Below are positions 11,245 through 24,427 of a stretch of DNA of 64,000 nucleotides, piece by piece. How positions within the stretch are numbered: the stretch's first letter is position 1; each line of letters opens with the position of its first letter. A program made the translations under genes and the position numbers. The notes under the pieces are model-generated. The model saw nothing but the letters and a program-made list of their open reading frames with translations, searched no databases and was not told the origin of the DNA. Source of the stretch: Babylonia areolata (lineage: Eukaryota; Mollusca; Gastropoda; Neogastropoda; Buccinidae); NCBI RefSeq assembly GCF_041734735.1, contig NC_134888.1, forward strand, positions 30,040,831 through 30,104,830, in the 5' to 3' direction.

Positions 11245-12470
11245 TCGCTCTGATTCGGCCAATCAGTGATGGGGTGTGTTACTATCGGCCAATCAATGAT
11301 GGGGTTTGTTGTTATCCAATCAGTGAATGGGGTGTGTTGTTATCCAATCAGTGATGGGGTGCTGTTATTCAGTCAGTGATGGAGTGTTGTAATCCAGTCA
11401 GTGATGGAGTGTTGTTATCCAATCAGTGATGGGGTATGTTGTTATCAGCCAATCAGTGATGGAGCATGTTGTAATTCAGTCATTGATGGAGTGTGTTATT
11501 ATCCGATCGGTGATGGAGTGTTTTTGTCCAATCAGTGATTGGGGATGTTTTTATCGGCCAATCAGTGATGGAGTGTGTTGTTATCCAATCAGTAATGGGG
11601 TGTTTTGATATCCATCCAATCAGTAATGGGGTGTGTTGTTATCCAATCAGTGATGGTGTGTTGTTATCCAGTCAGTGATGGGGTGTGTCGTTATCCTACC
11701 AGTGATGGTTTGTTTTTATCAGCCAATCAGTGATTGGGGGTGTTGTTATTGGCCAGTCAGTGATGGAGTATGTTGTTATCCATCAGTGATGGTGTGTGTT
11801 TTATTCAGTCAGTGATGGAGTGTCTTTTTATCCAATCAGTGATGCGTGTTGTTATCCAATCAGTGACGGTGTGTTGTTGTCCAATCAGTGATGGGGAGTT
11901 GTTATCCAATCAGTGATGGTGTGTGTTTTATTCAATCAGTGATGGAGTGTCTTTTTTTATCCAATCAGCGATGTGCTTTGTTATCCAATCAGTGACGGTG
12001 TGTTGTTATCCAATCAGTGATGGAGTGTTGTTATCCAATCAGTTATGGGGTGTGTGGGGGTGGTTGTTATCGGCCAATCAGTGATGGAGTGTATTGTTAT
12101 CCAATCAGTGATGGTGTGTGTTGTAATTCAATCAGTGATGGAGTGTCTCGGTATCCAGTCAGTGATGGGGTGTTGTTGTCCAATCAGTGATGGGGAGTTG
12201 TTATCCAATCAGTGATGGAGTGTATTGTTATCCAATCAGTGATGGAGTGTATTGTTATCCAATCAGTGATGGTGTGTGTTGTTATCCAATCAGTGATGGA
12301 GTGTATTGTTATCCAATCAGTGATGGAGTGTATTGTTATCCAATCAGTGATGGTGTGTGTTGTTATCCAGTCAGTGATGGGGTGTTGTTGTCCAATCAGT
12401 GATGGGGAGTTGTTATCCAATCAGTGATGGGGTGTTGTTATCCAATCAGTGATGGGGTGTGTTGTTATCG
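11245..12470. repeat. Minisatellite, about 24-26 bp, near 45 copies
   Basis: Copies contain atccaatcagtgatgg followed by a variable (a/g)gtgttgtt. The centre (11640-12180) is diverged; 12200-12370 shows higher-order periodicity, a triplet of units repeated twice. CCAAT occurs in most units, but no promoter context is evident. Confidence 0.93.
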
Positions 12471-12534
12471 TCCAGATGTCTTGACCGCCATCTTGTCCTC
12501 TTCCTTCTCTGCTTCTGACTGTCCTCCTTCCTCT

Positions 12535-12551
12535 GTCTGTCTGTCTGTTAT

Positions 12552-12601
<50 letters not shown>

Positions 12602-12609
12602 TCTCTCTC

Positions 12610-12657
<48 letters not shown>

Positions 12658-13157
12658 TCTATGTAGCTGCATCTGTCTCCGTTTCTCTGCTTTTCTGTTT
12701 CTCTTTATCTCTATGTCTCTGTCTCTGTTTCTCTCTCTCTCTCTCCCTCTCTCTCTCTCTCTCCCTCTCCCTTCCTCTGTCTCTGTCTCTCTGTCTCTCT
12801 CTCTCCCCCCTCTCTCTCTATCTCTCTCTCTGTGTCTGTGTCTCTGTCTCTGTCTCTCTTTCTATCCGCCCACGTCGACAGGAGGGTGGGGGAGGGGTGG
12901 GGGTGGTAGGTATCTGTTGATCAAGAGTTATCCCCATGTGTGGTGTGGTTTGCAGTCTGACAGGACGGGGAAGGGGGGCGGGGGAGAGGGGGGGGGAGTG
13001 GTGATGTCTGTCACTGGGGGGACACACTGACGGCTTTACTTCCTTCTTCTGTCTGCAGGTCTGGAGGATTCCACCTGCCCCCCCCCCCTCTCTCTCTCTC
13101 TCTCTGTATGTGTAAGTCTCTCTCTCTCTCTCTCCCTCTCTCTCTCTCTCTGTATGT

Positions 13158-13195
<38 letters not shown>

Positions 13196-13201
13196 GTATG
13201 T

Positions 13202-13243
<42 letters not shown>

Positions 13244-13250
13244 CACAACA
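12535..13250. repeat. CT/CA/CTGT microsatellite cluster
   Basis: The stretch holds (CT)n at 12561-12610, (CA)n at 12613-12654, CT-rich tracts to 12860, then CT blocks separated by gtatgtgtaagt between 13085 and 13240. A G-rich unique spacer sits at 12870-13080. Confidence 0.9.
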
Positions 13251-13700
13251 CACGCATGCATACCCACTCCCACACAGACCTACCCACACCCACACCCACA
13301 CGAACATTAATGAAGGTCAGCAGTGTATCTCTCCCCTCCCCTCCCCCCCACACACATCCCACCGGTATCTCCCCCCCCCCTGCTACACACCCCACTGCTA
13401 TCTCCCCCCACCTACCCCCCCCCCTCCCCCCTGCCCCTCGACCCCCCGGACAAACAGGGAGTGAAGGGATGGTGCAGAGTCCTCTTCCCTCGCCTTTCTT
13501 TATCGGGGAGACAGGCCGGACGCAGGGGAGGGTTTGTGGTATGGTATGGGGGACTGGGGGGGGAGGGGGGGTGGAGGGAGGGGTGGCGGCGGGGGGGGGG
13601 GGGATGTTGTGTTATCTCCCGTGCCGTGTCAATGTCTCTCCACCCCCACCCCAACCCCGCTTCCTTGTGATGTCACTCACTTGTCTCGTTCCAGACCCAT
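13250..13700. other. C-rich then G-rich low-complexity sequence
   Basis: Runs of C (13300-13450) and G (13555-13600) with little else. No gene was recognised. Confidence 0.5.
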
Positions 13701-13703
13701 TCC

Positions 13704-15175
13704 TGGGAACAGGGACACAGTCATCACACCATCATCCTTATACACAACTCATAACTGTGCGGACACATCACGCCATCATCCCAACACACAGCTGGGAACA
13801 GGGACACAGTCATCACACCATCATCCTTACACACAGCTGGGAACAGGGACACAGTCATCACACCATCATCCCAACACAGCTGGGAACAGGGACACAGTCA
13901 ACACACCATCGTCTTTACACACAGCTGGGAACAGGGACACAGTCATCAAACCATCATCCCAACACACAGCTGGGAACAGGGACACAATCATCACACCATC
14001 ATCCTTACACACAGCTGGGAACAGGGACACAGCTATCACACCATCATCCCAACACACAGCTGGGAACAGGGACACAGCCATCACACCATCATCCAAACAC
14101 ACAGCTGGGAACAGGGACACAGTCAGCACACCATCATCTTTACACACAGCTGGGAACAGGGACACAGTCATCACACCATCATCCAAACACACAGCTGGGA
14201 ACAGGGACACAGTCAGCACACCATCATCTTTACACACAGCTGGGAACAGGGACACAGTCATCCCACCATCATCGCAACACACAGCTGGGAACAGGAAAAC
14301 AGCCATCACACCATCATCACAACACACAGCTGGGAACAGGGACACAGTCAACACACCATCGTCTTTACACACAGCTGGGAACAGGGACACAGTCATCAAA
14401 CCATCATCCCAACACACAGCTGGGAACAGGGACACAGTCATCACGCCATCATCTTTACACACAGCTGGGAACAGGGACACAGTCATCCCACCATCATCGC
14501 AACACACAGCTGGGAACAGGGACACAGTCATCCCACCATCATCTTTACACACAGCTGGGAACAGGGACACAGTCATCACGCCATCATCTTTACACACAGC
14601 TGGGAACAGGGACACAGTCATCAAACCATCATCCCAACACACAGCTGGGAACAGGGACACAGTCATCACACCATCATCTTTACACACAGCTGGGAACAGG
14701 GACACAGTCATCACACCATCATCTTTACACACAGCTGGGAACAGGGACACAGTCATCACGCCATCATCTTTACACACAGCTGGGAACAGGGACACAGCCA
14801 TCACATCATCATCTTTACACACAGCTGGGAACAGGGACAGTCATCAGACCATCATCTTTACACACAGCTGGGAACAGGGACAGTCATCAGACCATCATCC
14901 TTACACACAGCTGGGAACAGGGACACAGTCATCACACCATCATCTTTACACACAGCTGGGAACAGGGACACAGCCATCACACCATCATCTTTACACACAG
15001 CTGGGAACAGGGACACAGCCATCACGCCATCATCTTTACACACAGCTGGGAACAGGGACAGTCATCACACCATCATCTTTACACACAGCTGGGAACAGGG
15101 ACACAGCCATCACACCATCATCTTTACACACAGCTGGGAACAGGGACACAGCCATCACACCATCATCTTTACACA
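13704..15175. repeat. Minisatellite A, about 45 bp, about 33 copies
   Basis: Each unit contains cagctgggaacagggacac, a (ca/gt)catca segment and ccatcat plus a variable ctttacaca or cccaacaca. The unit has no stop in several frames, so long open frames (706, 564 and 318 codons) run through it; none has a start context, signal peptide or splice logic of its own. Confidence 0.95.
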
Positions 15176-16990
15176 CAACTCATAACTGTCTGGACAGCCA
15201 CACCATCATCTTTACACACAACTCATAACTGTCTGGACAGTCATCAGAACATCATCTTTACACACAACTCATAACTGTCTGGACAGCCATCACGCCATCA
15301 TCCTTACACACAACTCATAACTGTCTGGACAGTCATCACAACATCATCTTTACACACAACTCATAACTGTCTGGACAGTCATCACACCATCATCTTTACA
15401 CACAACTCATAACTGTCTGGACAGTCATCAGACCATCGTCTTTACACACAACTCATAACTGTCTGGACAGTCATCACACCATCATCTTTACACACAACTC
15501 ATAACTGTCTGGACAGCTCATCACACCATCATCGCAACACACAACTCATAACTGTCTGGACAGCCATCACGCCATCATCTTTACACACAACTCATAACTG
15601 TCTGGACAGTCATCAGACCATCGTCTTTATACACAACTCATAACTGTCTGGAGAGTCATCACACCATCATCCTTACACACAACTCATAACTGTCTGGACA
15701 GTCATCAGACCATCATCTTTACACACAACTCATAACTGTCTGGACAGTCATCACACCATCGTCTTTACACACAACTCATAACTGTCTGGACAGTCATCAC
15801 ACCATCATCTTTACACACAACTCATAACTGTCTGGACAGCCATCACACCATCATCTTTACACACAACTCATAACTGTCTGGACAGTCATCACACCATCAT
15901 CTTTACACACAACTCATAACTGTCTGGACAGTCATCACACCATCATCTTTACACACAACTCATAACTGTCTGGACAGTCATCACACCATCATCTTTACAC
16001 ACAACTCATAACTGTCTGGACAGCCATCACACCATCATCTTTACACACAACTCATAACTGTCTGGACAGCCATCACATCATCATCTTTACACACAACTCA
16101 TAACTGTCTGGACAGTCATCACACCATCATCTTTACACACAACTCATAACTGTCTGGACAGTCATCACACCATCATCTTTACACACAACTCATAACTGTC
16201 TGGACAGCCATCACACCATCATCTTTACACACAACTCATAACTGTCTGGACAGTCATCACACCATCATCTTTACACACAACTCATAACTGTCTGGACAGT
16301 CATCACACCATCATCTTTACACACAACTCATAACTGTCTGGACAGTCATCACACCATCATCTTTACACACAACTCATAACTGTCTGGACAGCCATCACAC
16401 CATCATCTTTACACACAACTCATAACTGTCTGGACAGCCATCACATCATCATCTTTACACACAACTCATAACTGTCTGGACAGTCATCACACCATCATCT
16501 TTACACACAACTCATAACTGTCTGGACAGTCATCAGAACATCATCTTTACACACAACTCATAACTGTCTGGACAGTCATCAGACCATCATCCTTACACAC
16601 AACTCATAACTGTCTGGACAGTCATCACACCATCATCTTTACACACAACTCATAACTGTCTGGACAGCCATCACACCATCATCTTTACACACAACTCATA
16701 ACTGTCTGGATAGACATCACACCATCATCGCAACACACAACTCATCACTGTCTGGACAGCCATCACACCATCATCGCAACACACAACTCATAACTGTCTG
16801 GAGAGTCATCACACCATCATCGCAACACACAACTCATAACTGTCTGGACAGTCATCACACCATCATCGCAACACACAACTCATAACTGTCTGGACAGTCA
16901 TCACACCATCATCGTTACACACAACTCATAACTGTCTGGACAGCCATCACACCATCATCGCAACACACAACTCATCACTTTGGACAGTCG
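15176..16990. repeat. Minisatellite B, about 46 bp, about 39 copies
   Basis: Directly continues array A, but cagctgggaacagggac is replaced by caactcataactgtctggac, while the ccatcatctttacacaca half is retained. The two arrays thus share half a unit and differ in the other half, with the switch near 15170. A related copy at 13740-13760 already precedes array A. Confidence 0.95.
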
Positions 16991-17204
16991 CCACGCCAGA
17001 CAGTTATGACTCAGAAATAAATTATACCAAGATTTGACCAGATCTGTCCCCACGGTTGTTTGGACACCGAAATAAAACAACTTTCTGCATAAATGTGACT
17101 GAGAAAGGTTTCACAGTGCTATACTCTCGCATATGGAGCGTGAACACGGGGGAAAATAACATTTTTTTGTTGTTGTTGTGATGCAAACGTTTCTGTCACA
17201 CACA

Positions 17205-17440
17205 TTTAGAAAGTTCCTACATTCCAGACTTGGTCATAATTCTGTGCACCTCATTGTGTAAGCATTCATCACTTAGTCATATGGTGCACCTCATTGTGTA
17301 AGCATTCATCACTTAGTCATATGGTGCATCTCTTTGTGTAAGCATTCATCACTTAGTCACATGTGTACCTGTTTGTGTAAGCATTCATCACTTAGTCATA
17401 TGTGCACCTGCTTGTCTAAGCATTCATCCGCATTCAGCAT
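17205..17440. repeat. Minisatellite, about 40 bp, about 4.5 copies
   Basis: Copies contain gtgtaagcattcatcactta followed by gtcatatggtgcac. The final copy is degenerate near 17420. Confidence 0.85.
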
Positions 17441-17597
17441 CTCACTGAATTTAGCTTCTCCATTTCACAGGAAACGCTCAAACAATGAAAATATTATATA
17501 AAAAAATAAATAATAATTTTTTTTTTATAGAAAAGAAAAAAAGAATCGAAGAAAGAAAACAAATCAATTAAAAAAAAAAAAGGGGGAACATACACAA

Positions 17598-17834
<237 letters not shown>

Positions 17835-18030
17835 AAGAAGGCATGAAATTCTCAAAACGATCGTATGTCTTCACTAACGTCACTATCAGCATCATGATCG
17901 TCGTTGTCGTCGTCTCCCTCTTTCTCTTTTCTGTTTCTCTCTCTCATTTTCCTCTAAGATTTGTGTTGGAAAAAGACAAGAAACCAACACTGATGACAAA
18001 GAAAATGATCTTACTGGAAAGAACGGAGAG

Positions 18031-18186
18031 CTTACCACGCTTTCTCACACATTGCGAGAAAGTGTGAAAAGGAATGACGTCGCTTTCTCGCAATATCTCG
18101 TAAAGTGAGAGAGACCGTGGGGGTGAGAGAAAGCTCAAGGGCGCGCGCGCCACGCGCTTTCTCTCAAGGTACGAGAAAGCGTGGGA
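18031..18186. repeat. Small foldback / inverted-repeat element
   Basis: The ends are inverted: ccacgctttctc near 18033-18044 and its complement gagaaagcgtgg near 18172-18183. Further internal copies of cgctttctc and gagaaag occur in both orientations, with a CG-rich centre (gcgcgcgcgcc near 18140). It may be a small MITE; no clear target duplication was found. Confidence 0.5.
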
Positions 18187-18210
18187 CTGCGAGCAAGAAT
18201 GGGCAGACTA

Positions 18211-18242
<32 letters not shown>

Positions 18243-18595
18243 CAACACAGCCGGCGCGTTAGTGTGCGGGATGGATGTGGACACAGTGATCATCATGCCA
18301 GAGCGAAGGAATGGGTGCTGATCTAAAACTACTTTGTGCAGCTGGCCGGACACAAGCGCTCCCATACTTTATCGTGGGACAGCAATGATGCCAGTTTTTT
18401 TTATAGTTTTTTTTTATGAGGACTCTGAGACAGGAGGCACTTTGACGTCATCCCCAGGCAGCTATGCAGGGGCACGCTCCGTGTGCCAACACACTGGAAG
18501 CTGTATGGCTTTGTCCACAGCCTCGCTGTCTCCCCTGCAGTCCATCTCTCTGTCGGTCCTCGTGACGCCTGTCTCCCCCTTTCCGTCGTCGTTTC

Positions 18596-19215
18596 GGCGC
18601 CACGTCTCCACAAACCTTTCCACGTCTCCACAAACCTTTCCACGTCTCCACAAACCTTTCCACGTCTCCACAAACCTTTCCACGTCTCCACAAACCTTTC
18701 CACGTCTCCACAAAACAGTCCACGTCTCCACAAACATTTCCACGTCTCCATAAACCTTCTTCTCACCTTGTCTCAACATTTTCACGTCTCCACAAACCTT
18801 TCCACGTCTCCACAAATACTTCCAAACTTTCCACGCCTCCACAAAACTTTCCAGGTCTTCACAAACCTTTCCAATCCTTTTCACGTCTCCACAAACCTTT
18901 TCAAAGCTTTCCACGTCTCCACAAACATTTCCAAAGCATCTCACATCTCCACAATCCTTTCCACGTCTCCACAAACCTTTCCACGTCTCCACAATCCTTT
19001 CCACATCTCCACAAACCTTTCGAAACCTTTCCACGTCTCCACAAACATTTCCACGTCTTCACAAACCTTTTCTAAGTGTCCACAAAACCTTCCACAATCC
19101 TACCCATGTTTCTACAAACCTTTCAATGTGTCCACAAAACCTTCCACAATCCTTTCCACGTCTCCGCAAACGCGTACCCAAACCTTTCAAAGCATTTCCA
19201 CGTCTCCACAGACCG
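18596..19215. repeat. Minisatellite, 20 bp, about 30 copies
   Basis: The unit is ccacgtctccacaaaccttt. It is perfect at 18600-18710 and increasingly diverged, with spacers, toward 19215. The polarity of divergence suggests recent expansion at the left end. Confidence 0.95.
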
Positions 19216-19224
19216 TTTCAAACC

Positions 19225-20475
19225 AGAGATCAACGTCAGAACAGTAGGAAGGACAGATATGACAGACAGAGATCAACGTCAGAACAGAAGGAAGGACAGA
19301 TATGACAAACAGAGATCAACGTCAGAACAGAAGGAAGAACAGATATGACAAACAGAGATCAACGTCAGAACAGAAGGAAGGACAGAGATGACAGACAGAC
19401 ATCAACGTCAGAACAGAAGGAAAGACAGATATGACAGACAGAGATCAACGTCAGAACAGAAGGAAGGACAGAGATGACAGACAGAGATCAACGTCAGAAC
19501 AGAAGGAAGACAGATATGACAAACAGAGATCAACGTCAGAACAGCAGGAAGAACAGATATGACAAACAGAGATCAACGTCAGAACAGAAGGAAGAACAGA
19601 TATGACAAACAGAGATCAACGTCAGTACAGAAGGAAGGACAGATATGACAGACAGAGATCAACGTCAGAACAGTAGGAAGGACAGATATGACAGACAGAG
19701 ATCAACGTCAGAAGAGAAGGAAGACAGATTTGACAGACAGAGATCAACGTCAGAACAGTAGGAAGGACAGATATGACAGACAGAGATCAACGTCAGAAGA
19801 GAAGGAAGACAGATTTGACAGACAGAGATCAACGTCAGAACAGTAGGAAGGACAGATATGACAGACAGAGATCAACGTCAGAACAGTAGGAAGGACAGAT
19901 ATGACAGACAGAGATCAACGTCAGAAGAGAAGGAAGACAGATTTGACAGACAGAGATCAACGTCAGAACAGTAGGAAGGACAGATATGACAGACAGAGAT
20001 CAACGTCAGAAGAGAAGGAAGACAGATTTGACAGAGATCAACGTCAGAACAGTAGGAAGGACAGATATGACAGACAGAGATCAACGTCAGAACAGAAGGA
20101 AGGACAGAGATGACAAACAGAGATCAACGTCAGAACAGAAGGAAGACAGATATGACAGAGATCAACGTCAGAAGAGAAGGAAGGACAGAGATGACAGACA
20201 GAGATCAACGTCAGAACAGAAGGAAGGACAGAGATGACAGACAGAGATCAACGTCAGAACAGAAGGAAGGACAGATATGACAGACAGAGATCAACGTCAG
20301 AACAGAAGGAAGGACAGAGATGACAAACAGAGATCAACGTCAGAACAGAAGGAAGACAGATATGACAGAGATCAACGTCAGAAGAGAAGGAAGGACAAAG
20401 ATGACAGAAATCAACGTCAGAACAAAAGGAAGGACAGAGATGACAGACAGAGATCAACGTCAGAGATCAATGCCC
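19225..20475. repeat. Minisatellite, about 43 bp, about 30 copies
   Basis: Units contain agatcaacgtcagaacag, aaggaaggacagatatgaca and gacag. Variants (cagtagg against gagaagg; gacagattt against gacagatat) alternate between 19640 and 20060, giving a higher-order dimer there. Confidence 0.95.
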
Positions 20476-20479
20476 TCAC

Positions 20480-20850
20480 GGAATGACGGGATAGTAAGCG
20501 GGACATGTCATTACTGATGACCTCTCTGTCCTCACTCCCAGCTCATTTCATCGACATTCTGATCAATACACAATGGACGATATAAATCATGCGTGTCGCC
20601 CTGCAGGGAAAATGCACTGCACTGGTAATGAGGATTGACATGTGTACAGTTCACGTGGAGGATTTTAGTGTGCGGGTGTGCAAATGCCGGCAATACAGGT
20701 CCTCTGGAATAGAGGGAGACGTCAAGAAGCAAAGGTCATCTGTACCTTCTTCATTTTCGTGTGATATATAATTGAAAAGAACGGAGAGAACAGTGGTCCA
20801 CCAAAGAAGTGAAATGCAGTTTCTCTCACTTTTCACTACCTGCCGTTTAC
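20480..20850. other. Unique sequence, nothing recognised
   Basis: Non-repetitive spacer between two arrays, with short open frames on both strands and no recognisable product. Confidence 0.4.
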
Positions 20851-20854
20851 AGCT

Positions 20855-21242
20855 AGATATATGTTGGTACTTACTTTCTGAACTGTGGAATGCTGCCCAT
20901 AGTTAGATATTGGTTGGTACTTACTTTCTGAACTGTGAAATACTGCTCATGGTTAGATATTGGTTGGTACTTACTTTCTGAACTGTGGAGTGCTGCCCAT
21001 AGTTAGATATTGGTTGGTACTTACTTTCTGAACTGTGGAATACTGCTCGAGTCTAGATATTTGTTGGTACTTACTTTCTGAACTGCGGATTACTGCTCGT
21101 GGTTAGATATCGGTTGGTACTTACTTTCTGAACTGTGGAATACTGCTCGTGGTTAGATATTTGTTGGTACTTACTTTCTGAACTGCGGATTACTGCTCGT
21201 GGTTAGATATCGGTTGGTACTTACTTTCTGAACTGTGGAATA
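20855..21242. repeat. Minisatellite, 47 bp, 8 copies
   Basis: Eight copies contain ggtacttactttctgaactg and gttagatat. The last four form a dimer repeat of a cggattactgctcg variant alternating with gtggaatactgctcg. Confidence 0.93.
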
Positions 21243-21790
21243 AGATGAGGGTGAAGACTGGTAGGGGACAGAAAGGAAATCATATGAGTTCCAAACAACA
21301 CGCACAGATATGTTAGAATCGAAATAAGCCACCTTGCCGTGTGTGTGTGGAGGGGTGGTGGTGGTAAAATCCCCAGTCCCGCCAGCCGCCGTGTCCAAGA
21401 ATTGAGCGGACTGACGACTGGGCAGTAATGGGGGGGGAGGGAGGTCGACGGGGGGTGGGGGGTATGGGGGGTGGGGTGTAGACCCAGCCTTTGGTTGACG
21501 TTTGTTTTGTTTATTTTATCCATGGCTGACTTTTACCCAGTATTGTGGGAGAACTGGGACCACACACACACACACACACACGCGCGCGCACGCACGCACA
21601 CAAGGACTCAAAGAATCTAACTCTCCGACCTCCGGCCTGTAGACATTTGAGATACACATGCACACATTATCGCAAAAGCAACAGTATTTCTTTATTCATT
21701 ATCCACGAGTCAAATACAACAACCGGTGGACGACCTTGTTTCTCACACTTGCCTTCCACAGAAAATGATCTGTGCACATGAACTGTCGAC
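21242..21790. other. Unique sequence with G-run and CA microsatellite
   Basis: Includes a G-rich run (21430-21475) and (CA)n/CGCG near 21560-21602. No gene was recognised. Confidence 0.4.
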
Positions 21791-21794
21791 CTTC

Positions 21795-21940
21795 CGCAAA
21801 GATAGTGCGTGTGGCCAAGACAGTCTGTGCTTCGCTTGATCTTTCAACGGTGTTGTCTTCAAAGATAGTGTGTGTGGCCAAGACAGTCTGGGCTTCGCTA
21901 GATCTTTCAACGGTGTTGTCTTCAAAGATAGTGTGTGTAC
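21795..21940. repeat. Tandem repeat, about 62 bp, 2.3 copies
   Basis: Copies of aaagatagtgtgtgtggcca, agacagtctg and ttcaacggtgttgtctt are followed by (GT)n at 21958-22000. Confidence 0.85.
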
Positions 21941-21956
21941 GCGCTAATGTATGTGT

Positions 21957-22001
<45 letters not shown>

Positions 22002-22214
22002 AGTGCGTGCTTGTGTGTGTATGTGTGTGTTCATGGTTGTCTGTTTTATTGTACTTCCATAACTACACTGATTCAATTAGCATGTTCATTCTTTTCGTGT
22101 CTAACGTCATAGAATATTTCAAAACTGCATTTTCCAAACTGGTATCCAGATACAGATATCTTCACACCTCGTGTGGATCTGACTTTGGTTTATGTGGACA
22201 TGTCTCAAAGACAC

Positions 22215-22566
22215 GTTTTATCCGAAGTGCTTGTTGTGTGAATACACATAGCTACACAACACACATGTGTATTGTGCAGTGGCAGATAAACCATGAATAC
22301 CCATAGCTACACAACACACATGTGGATTGTGCAGTGGCAGTTAACCACGAATACCCAATCTACACAGCACACATGTGGATTGTGCAGTGGCAGTTAATCA
22401 CGAATACCCCATAGCTACACAACATACATGTGTATTGTGCAGTGGCAGTTAACCACGAATACCCCATAGCTACACAACACACATGTGTATTGTGCAGTGA
22501 CAGATAAACCATGAATACCCCATAGCTCCACAACACACATGTGTATTGTGCAGTGAAAGATAAACC
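22215..22566. repeat. Minisatellite, about 57 bp, 6 copies
   Basis: Units contain tagctacacaacacacatgt, gattgtgcagtggcag and taaccacgaatacc. Copies are contiguous with no unique spacers. Confidence 0.9.
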
Positions 22567-22784
22567 CTGACCTAGCCACGTGATGTCAACTGAAGAGAAC
22601 TTTATCATGACCCTTTCTTGTTAGAGCACATGGAATCATCTCCTTTTAATCATGGTTACCATGGAAACTGAAGGGTATTCAGCGTCACCAACACGCAGTG
22701 GCCTCCCTTTTTGCCCTCCCTCCCACCATCTTGTACGGGACACAAATTCTGGTCACCATGACAACAACCTGTACCCACGGCCTC

Positions 22785-23970
22785 CACACAGGTCAGGACA
22801 CTTTCACACCAGGTCAGGACACTTCCACACTTCCACACCAGGTCAGGACACTTCCACACTTCCACACCAGGTCAGGACACTTCCACACTTCCAGACCAGG
22901 TCAGGACCAAGTCCACACTTCCATTCTTCCACACAATGTCAGGACACTTCTACACCAGGTCAGGACACTTTCACACAGGATCAGGACACTTCCACACTTC
23001 CACACCAGGTCGGGAAACTTCCACACCAGGTCGGGAAACTTCCACACCAGGTCAGGACACTTCCACACCATGCCAGGACACTTCTACACTTCCACACATG
23101 GTCAGGACACTCCCACACTTCCACACCAGGTCGGGAAACTTCCACACCAGGTCAGGATATTTCCACACCAGGTCAGGACACTTCCACACTTCACACCAGA
23201 TCAGGACACTCCACACAAGGTCAGGACACTTCCACACTTCCACACCAGGTCAGGACAATTCCACACCAGGTCAGGACAATTCCACACTTCCACACCAGTT
23301 CAGGACACTTCCACACCAGGTTAGGACACTCCATTCCAGGTCAGGACATTTCCACACTTCAACACCAGGTCAGAACACTTCCACACTTCCACACCATGTC
23401 AGGACACTTCCACACCAGGTCAGGACACTTCCACACTTCCATACCAGATCAGGACACTTCCACACCAGGTTAGGACACTCCATTCCAGGTCAGGACATTT
23501 CCACACTTCCACACCAGGTCAGGACACTTCCACACTTCCACACCAGATCAGGATACTTCCACACCAGGTTAGGGCACTCCATTCCAGATCAGGACATTTC
23601 CACACTTCCACACCAGGTCAGGACACTTCCACACCAGATCAGGACACTTCCACACCAGGTCAGGACACTTCCACACTTCCACACCAGATCAGGACACTTC
23701 CACACCAGGTTAGGACACTCCATTCCAGGTCAGGACATTTCCACACTTCCACACCATGTCAGGACACTTCTACAATTCCACACCAGGTCAGGACAATTCC
23801 ACACCAGGTCAGGACAGTTCCACACTCCTACACCAGTTCAGGACACTTCCACACCAGGTCAGGACACTTCCACACTTCCACACCAGGTCAGGACACTTCC
23901 ACACCAGGTCAGGACACTTCCACACTTCCACACCAGGTCAGGACACTTTCACACTTCCACACCAGGTCAG
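22785..23970. repeat. Minisatellite, 17/27-bp units, about 1.2 kb
   Basis: Units of caggtcaggacacttccaca, with or without an extra cttccaca, and variants such as ccattccaggtcaggacatt. Several frames remain open and give His/Ser/Thr/Gln-rich artefact proteins. The array ends about 300 bp upstream of the neuropeptide start codon. Confidence 0.93.
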
Positions 23971-24279
23971 CAGAATCCGTTCACACCTTCTGTGTCATCA
24001 TGTATAAAATCATCATCTCTTTGGCGAACATCATCATTATCATCGTCATCATCACCTGGACCATCATGATAAAAGTTTGTCAATATGAACGGTTCCCTCT
24101 GCGCCGTTGCCAGTCATCTGTTGAGGAAGATGCCCACATGTGATCGTGGTGTGTTGCCGTGTGTTTCAGCGTTTACAGCCAGACCACAGAGTGACCACAG
24201 CCTGATGAAAGAGTGATCACAGATTGACCACCACAGCCTGACCAAAGAGTGACCACAGCCTGACGACAGAGTGACCACA

Positions 24280-24332
24280 ATGACACAGCTGACGCTCTGC
24301 CTCCTCCTGGGAACATGTACCCTTCTCATCAG
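24280..24332 (+). CDS. LASGLVamide-type neuropeptide precursor, exon 1 (signal peptide)
   Basis: The ATG at 24280 opens MTQLTLCLLLGTCTLLI, a hydrophobic signal-peptide core, and the exon stops at ATC AG before the donor GTCAGT (24333), a phase 2 end. The large exon at 25855 starts in the complementary phase, so AG plus C makes Ser and the frame continues. The peptide directs the precursor to the secretory pathway; cleavage is probably within LISLSEAAARG. Upstream in-frame GTG codons are not used because the ATG gives a normal-length leader. The 5' flank (24180-24279) has imperfect repeats of gaccacagcctga. The exon was identified by phase and leader character, not by homology. Confidence 0.8.
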
Positions 24333-24371
24333 GTCAGTGGATCCATGTTGTTGTTGTTGGTGGTGGTGGTG

Positions 24372-24427
<56 letters not shown>

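Noticed and set aside
13154-15274. 706-codon plus-strand open frame, and related 564- and 318-codon frames
   Set aside because: They run through CT microsatellite and a 45-bp minisatellite whose unit lacks stops in several frames on both strands. Composition and repetition follow the DNA unit, with no domain, leader or splice logic.
22215-22566. Possible CRISPR-like array
   Set aside because: Units are contiguous direct repeats without unique spacers, and the genome is clearly eukaryotic.
22652-24069. 273- and 377-codon His/Thr/Ser-rich frames resembling a repetitive secreted protein
   Set aside because: No signal peptide, two frames equally open, unit length variable at DNA level, and frame continuity breaks where unit length changes. 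A minisatellite is the simpler reading.
24271-24279. In-frame GTG upstream start for the neuropeptide
   Set aside because: The ATG at 24280 gives a normal signal peptide; a GTG start is not expected in an animal nuclear gene.
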